From NCBI RefSeq assembly GCF_042678185.1, contig NZ_JBHUDQ010000017.1: 64,000 bases of DNA, one strand, 5' to 3'. The DNA comes from Ramlibacter ginsenosidimutans (lineage in GTDB: Bacteria; Pseudomonadota; Gammaproteobacteria; Burkholderiales; Burkholderiaceae_C). A model generated the notes under the pieces. It was given only the letters and a program-made list of their open reading frames with translations, was not told the DNA's origin and did no database searches. This document shows, in pieces, positions 60,861-64,000 of this stretch (positions are counted from its first letter, which is position 1; every line of letters begins with the position of its first letter). The position numbers and the translations under genes were made by a program.

Positions 60861-61955
60861 ATGCCAGCCCCGAAACTGCGTTCCACGGCCGTGGCCCTGC
60901 TGCTGCTGGGCCCCCTCGCGGCGAGCTTCGTCGCGACCACCACGCCTGCAATCGCCGCGCCCGCGCAGCCCGCCATCGGCACCATGTCCATCAATTCGGA
61001 TGCCGGCCTCGCACCCGGCGCCAGGCTGCGCGTGCAGGTCTCGGCGACGCCGGATGCCCGCAGCGCAACCCTCTCGCTCGGCGAAGGCGGCGTCACCGTG
61101 CCGCTGCACCAGGACGCACCGGGGAAATACACCGGCAGCTACGTCGTGCGCGAGGGCGACCGCATCGATCCGATGCAGCGAATGACCGCGCGCCTGGCGT
61201 TCGGCGAACACACGTACACGCGGCAGTTCAATTTTCCGCCCGGGTTCCAGGCGCTCGCGATGGGCAGCGCACCGCCCCAGCAGGCGCGCTCGATGGGCAA
61301 CGCACCGCCCCAGCAGTCCCTGGCGATCGAGCACTTCGTGATGCGCTCCGTCCGTGGACTCGAGCCCGGCAGCGAACTTCACTTCCGCCTGACCGGCGCC
61401 CCGGGCGCCTCCGCCTGGGTCCACATCCCGGGCGTCGTGCAGAGAGTGGACCTGGTGGAGACGCGGCCCGGGCTCTACGAAGGCAGCTACACCGTCAGGC
61501 GACGCGACGATCCGGACGGCTTCCGCGTGGCCGTCGCCACGCTGGAGCACGAGGGACAACACGCGAACGCCCGCATCGCCTTCGAATCCCGCGGGCGGGT
61601 GGTGCAGGAACGGCGCGAGGAGGCCGACGCGCGCCCCGCGGCGGCAGGCCCGCTGCCACTGCAGGTCACCAGCTACCAGGACAACGCGGTGATCGACGCC
61701 GACGGCGATCTCTCGGTGCGAGGACACACCGCGCCCTTCGCCAACGTGCGCGTGCTGGTGGACGCCGTCGCGATGGGCGCACGGCAGACGGTCGCGGACC
61801 AGTCGGTCCAGGCCGACCGCAACGGTCGGTTCAGCGTCGTCGTGGACCCGCGCGTGCAGCCTGCGCCCGGGTTGCGGTTCGAACTGCGCGTGCTCGCCAC
61901 CAACGGCAGCCAGTCGGCGGAAGAGCGGCTGACCCTGCTGCAGCGACGCGGCTGA
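60861..61955 (+). CDS. Secreted protein with repeated beta-rich modules, unknown function
   Basis: 364 residues. A signal peptide is present (KLRSTAVALLLLGPLAASF then TPAIAA). The mature protein has two related halves, LRVQVSATPDARSATLSLG...YTGSYVVREGDRI and LHFRLTGAPGASAWVHIPGV...YEGSYTVRRRDD, each about 110 residues. This internal duplication suggests two Ig/FN3-like domains, and a C-terminal third module (SVRGHTAPFANVRVLVDAV) looks like a Big-type adhesin fold. Between the halves is a short near-repeat, MGSAPPQQARSMGNAPPQQS. A GAGGT box 4 bases before ATG 60861 is a good ribosome binding site. Confidence 0.75.
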   Translation: MPAPKLRSTAVALLLLGPLAASFVATTTPAIAAPAQPAIGTMSINSDAGLAPGARLRVQVSATPDARSATLSLGEGGVTVPLHQDAPGKYTGSYVVREGDRIDPMQRMTARLAFGEHTYTRQFNFPPGFQALAMGSAPPQQARSMGNAPPQQSLAIEHFVMRSVRGLEPGSELHFRLTGAPGASAWVHIPGVVQRVDLVETRPGLYEGSYTVRRRDDPDGFRVAVATLEHEGQHANARIAFESRGRVVQERREEADARPAAAGPLPLQVTSYQDNAVIDADGDLSVRGHTAPFANVRVLVDAVAMGARQTVADQSVQADRNGRFSVVVDPRVQPAPGLRFELRVLATNGSQSAEERLTLLQRRG

Positions 61956-62478
61956 AACCACGCTGCCCCTCCAGGCCTCGCTGCGGCAGGGCTTTCCCCG
62001 CTCGTACGCCAACTCCTTCACGCTCCCCACCCATGGGTGGGACGAGCGGTGGCTGCGGGTGGCGCCAGCGGCCTTGGCGATCTGCACCGGCTGACGGACA
62101 CTTCTCGAAACAAGTTGGGGAGTGCAGGCAGCAGGAGCCAGCAAGTTTGGGGAATCTGGGACTCGGCGCTTCGGTGCCGGCCAAGGGTGTCGTTGGGGAA
62201 GGTCTCGAGTGCAAGCGAGGCCATTGAGGGGAAAGCCCCGCGCAAGCCGCGGGGCTCTTTTTTTGGCGCTTCCGAAACGGCGCCGACTGCTTCCGGGGGT
62301 CTCATCCTGCAGTGCGCCCACACGCGCCGCGCTGCCTGTGCGCGACCGCCTTGATGTTTGTCCTTTGACAAGCGCGAACGCAGCCAATTTTTTTCGCGGC
62401 GCAAGTGTGCAGTAGGCGGCACCCCCCTTGTGGGCTCTTGCACGCGGGCGGAATAATTGCCCGAAACGGGAGCCCGCC
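61956..62478. other. Gene-free 523-bp interval with a strong terminator; possible small RNA
   Basis: No credible protein-coding frame is seen here; overlapping short frames on both strands have poor codon bias. Contents: a CACCCATGGGTG palindrome at 62029-62040, a GGCGC-TTCG-GTGCC hairpin near 62165, the intrinsic terminator at 62234-62264, and TTGACA at 62365-62370 with a T-rich -10 position 17 bases later, a weak promoter candidate for the zinc-ribbon gene. The stretch 62041-62264 could be a small RNA or a long 3' UTR of the secreted protein gene. Confidence 0.5.
62234..62264 (+). terminator. Strong intrinsic terminator
   Basis: A perfect 9-bp stem, AGCCCCGCG / CGCGGGGCT, with a CAAGC loop is followed by C and seven T residues (62258-62264). 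It is a textbook Rho-independent terminator for plus-strand transcription, 279 bases after the nearest upstream stop codon. Confidence 0.9.
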
Positions 62479-62697
62479 ATGCGATTCACGGCTTGCGACT
62501 GCGGAGTGCCGCACTACGGACGCGCACAGCGCGCCTGGTGGATGAAGCTGCTGTGGACGCGCCGCCTGTACCACTGTGCGAGCTGCGGCCAGTTCATGCT
62601 GTTATCGCCGGGCGCCATTGCTGAACGGCTCGCCCAGCGCGACCGCAAGTCCGCACGCCGTTCCCGGCCTGCGGAAGTGGCAGTGGAAGGGCCCTGA
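62479..62697 (+). CDS. Small zinc-ribbon-like protein
   Basis: 72 residues. The N-terminal C-x-C (FTACDCGVPHYG) and later C-x2-C (YHCASCGQFML) give a four-cysteine site spaced like a zinc ribbon. A basic C-terminal tail (RLAQRDRKSARRSRP) suggests nucleic-acid contact. GGGAG 6 bases before ATG 62479 is the ribosome binding site. It is followed by its own terminator, so it is a single-gene unit. No named family. Confidence 0.7.
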   Translation: MRFTACDCGVPHYGRAQRAWWMKLLWTRRLYHCASCGQFMLLSPGAIAERLAQRDRKSARRSRPAEVAVEGP

Positions 62698-62726
62698 ACA
62701 GTGGCACGGACCCTGCTGTCCACGAG

Positions 62727-62755
62727 AACCCGCCGGCCGGCGGGTTTCTTTTTCT
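62727..62755 (+). terminator. Intrinsic terminator after the zinc-ribbon gene
   Basis: A perfect 20-base palindrome, AACCCGCCGG / CCGGCGGGTT, is followed by TCTTTTTC. It lies 30 bases after the stop codon. Confidence 0.85.
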
Positions 62756-62792
62756 TCCCGACAACGCCTGGTTGCGCGCCGCGACTGCCCCC

Positions 62793-63671
62793 ATGAGCGC
62801 ACGACTGGTGGTGGACGCCCAAGCCCGCCTCGGCGAATGCGCGCTCTGGTGCGAGCGCACGGGCAGCCTCTGGTGGACCGACATCGAAGCATGCACGCTG
62901 GGCCGCTGGCACGCGGCGGACCGCGGCGTGCAGCACTGGACGCTGCCGCGCCGCGTCGGCAGCTTCGCCTTGTGCGCGCACGATGCCCGCCTGCTGGTCG
63001 CGCTCGCCGATGGCATCGCGCTGTTCGATCCCGCGACCGGGCAAGTGACGGACTTCCGCCCGCTGGACCTGCCGCAGCAACGCGGCATCCGGATCAACGA
63101 CGGGCGCTGCGACCGTGAGGGCCGCTTCGTCTTCGGCCTGTTCAACACCGCCGGCGCCCGCGTGGGTCCCTTCTACCGCGTCGACGCCGGGCTGCGCATC
63201 GAGCGGCTGCCGCTGCCCCTGGCGACCGTGGCCAACAGCATCGCCTTCAGTCCCGACGGCCGCACGCTGTACTTCGCGGACTCGCCGACGCGCACGATCC
63301 ACCGCGTCGACTACCGGCGCGATGGGAGCATCGGCACGCCCAGTGTCTTCGTGCGGGTGCCGGCGAGCGAGGGCTACCCCGATGGCGCGACGGTCGACGC
63401 GGAGGGCGGCCTGTGGAGCGCGCAATGGGACGGCAGCTGCATCGTGCGCTACGACGCCGACGGGAACGAGAGCGCGCGCATCGCCCTGCCCGTCTCGCGG
63501 CCCACCTGCCCTGCTTTCGGCGGCCCACTGCTGCGCGACCTGGTCCTCACGAGCGCGCGGATCGGACTGGATGCGGCGCAGCTCGTGCGCGAACCGCAGG
63601 CTGGCGGTATCTTCGCCTGCGAGCCCGGCTGGACCGGGCTGCCCGAACCGCGCTTCGTGCTCGCCCGCTGA
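62793..63671 (+). CDS. SMP-30/gluconolactonase family protein
   Basis: A 292-residue six-bladed beta-propeller. The metal ligands are E in ARLGECALW, N in ATVANSIAFSPDG and D in GYPDGATVDAEGGLW, matching the SMP-30 Ca2+/Zn2+ site. RGIRINDGRCDREGRFVFG is the substrate loop (key words RINDGRCD). It is probably a sugar lactonase (arabino-, galactono- or glucono-lactone); the substrate is not evident. ATG 62793 follows the terminator of the upstream gene. It converges on the flavin monooxygenase gene. Confidence 0.9.
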   Translation: MSARLVVDAQARLGECALWCERTGSLWWTDIEACTLGRWHAADRGVQHWTLPRRVGSFALCAHDARLLVALADGIALFDPATGQVTDFRPLDLPQQRGIRINDGRCDREGRFVFGLFNTAGARVGPFYRVDAGLRIERLPLPLATVANSIAFSPDGRTLYFADSPTRTIHRVDYRRDGSIGTPSVFVRVPASEGYPDGATVDAEGGLWSAQWDGSCIVRYDADGNESARIALPVSRPTCPAFGGPLLRDLVLTSARIGLDAAQLVREPQAGGIFACEPGWTGLPEPRFVLAR

Positions 63672-63686
63672 GCGCAGCGCGCCCGC

Positions 63687-64000
63687 CTACGCCCGCCGCA
63701 TGAAGCCGGCGAAGAAAGCGGCCAGCTCCCGGTACGCTTCCAGCGGCAGCACGTGCGCGATGTACTGGTCCGGCCGCACCACGACCAGCGCGCCCTGCGT
63801 GCGGTCGACGCCGCGCAGCGCGAAGATGTCCGGCCCGTTCTTCACGACCGAGGAGAACACCTTCTCGTAATCGCGCAGCCCGTGGCGGCCCTTGCGGGGC
63901 AACAGCAGCTCGGGCATGGACTCGATCGCAAGCGCGCGATGGTCCTGCTGGAAGATGGCGCGCAGGTCGAACACGGCGTCCGGGTCCTGGCCCGCGCGGG
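63687..64000 (-). CDS. FAD-dependent aromatic monooxygenase, C-terminal part (5' end beyond window)
   Basis: The frame is open to the right edge, so only ~104 C-terminal residues are seen. They match the thioredoxin-like dimerisation domain of phenol 2-monooxygenase and 3-hydroxybenzoate 4-monooxygenase type flavoproteins: FDLRAIFQQDHRALAIESMP, LLPRKGRHGLRDYEKVF and ALVVVRPDQYIAHVLPLE. The FAD- and substrate-binding domains are outside the window. It should hydroxylate an aromatic compound using NAD(P)H; the substrate is not deducible from this part. Confidence 0.8.
   Translation of the reverse strand, partial: RAGQDPDAVFDLRAIFQQDHRALAIESMPELLLPRKGRHGLRDYEKVFSSVVKNGPDIFALRGVDRTQGALVVVRPDQYIAHVLPLEAYRELAAFFAGFMRRA

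Noticed and set aside
62018..62443. 141-residue minus-strand open frame
   Set aside because: It runs through the intrinsic terminator hairpin and its T-run, with no start signal and poor codon bias.

Overview
The window is a GC-rich, gene-dense bacterial chromosome segment. Gene content and order point to a betaproteobacterium of the Burkholderiales, most likely Comamonadaceae (Ramlibacter/Variovorax-like). The clues are the fimV - truA - trpF - trpB - trpA - accD order, the YggT/LON-domain pair, a peptide-type ABC operon with amidase and acyl-CoA ligase genes, and dispersed intergenic palindromes. The family assignment is an inference from gene order and composition. I saw no rRNA or tRNA gene, no transposase and no CRISPR array.

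Layout. 0-5.2 kb: the 3' end of fimV, then truA and the tryptophan genes trpF, trpB and trpA, tightly overlapped, then accD. 5.2-7.3 kb: a repeat element, a YggT membrane protein, a LON-domain protein and a DUF4142 secreted protein. 7.4-23.2 kb: a 14-gene, one-direction (minus) surface-glycan operon. It holds a full set for a CMP-activated nonulosonic acid of legionaminic/sialic type: dehydratase, CBS-fused aminotransferase, acetyltransferase, hydrolysing 2-epimerase, synthase and cytidylyltransferase. Extra enzymes (SDR, class III aminotransferase, Gfo/Idh oxidoreductase, HpcH-type aldolase, AsnB-like amidotransferase), a glycosyltransferase-like protein, an initiating sugar-phosphate transferase and a MurJ-family flippase complete it. 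Most junctions are start/stop overlaps of 1-4 bases (17 bases at 9202-9218), so the genes are probably translationally coupled.

23.2-40.7 kb: lysS, an MFS exporter, a 600-bp nest of palindromic repeats, a PEBP-family protein, and an oligopeptide-type ABC transporter (two permeases, binding protein, two ATPases) with a DUF1028 protein. A lipid kinase, a Mut7-C protein, an amidase, an acyl-CoA ligase, a second repeat-rich gap and a TerC protein follow. 40.8-51 kb: a TctE/QseC-type two-component system, 4-hydroxyphenylpyruvate dioxygenase, a response regulator whose start codon lies inside a perfect inverted repeat and which overlaps crcB, a CNNM/CorC-type protein, ApaH, a DEAD-box helicase and a YpfJ zinc peptidase.

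51-64 kb: pcp, then PHP phosphatase - DMT transporter - YciO - site-2 protease - trpS, with trpS carrying an extra C-terminal domain. A convergent NarL-type regulator and histidine kinase follow, then a run of small KGG, BON, membrane and secreted proteins, a zinc-ribbon protein, an SMP-30 lactonase-like protein and the end of a flavin monooxygenase cut by the window edge.

The most interesting features are the nonulosonate operon with its CBS-aminotransferase fusion and unassigned modification cassette, three families of dispersed long palindromes, and the hairpin that would bury the ribosome binding site of the response regulator ahead of crcB.
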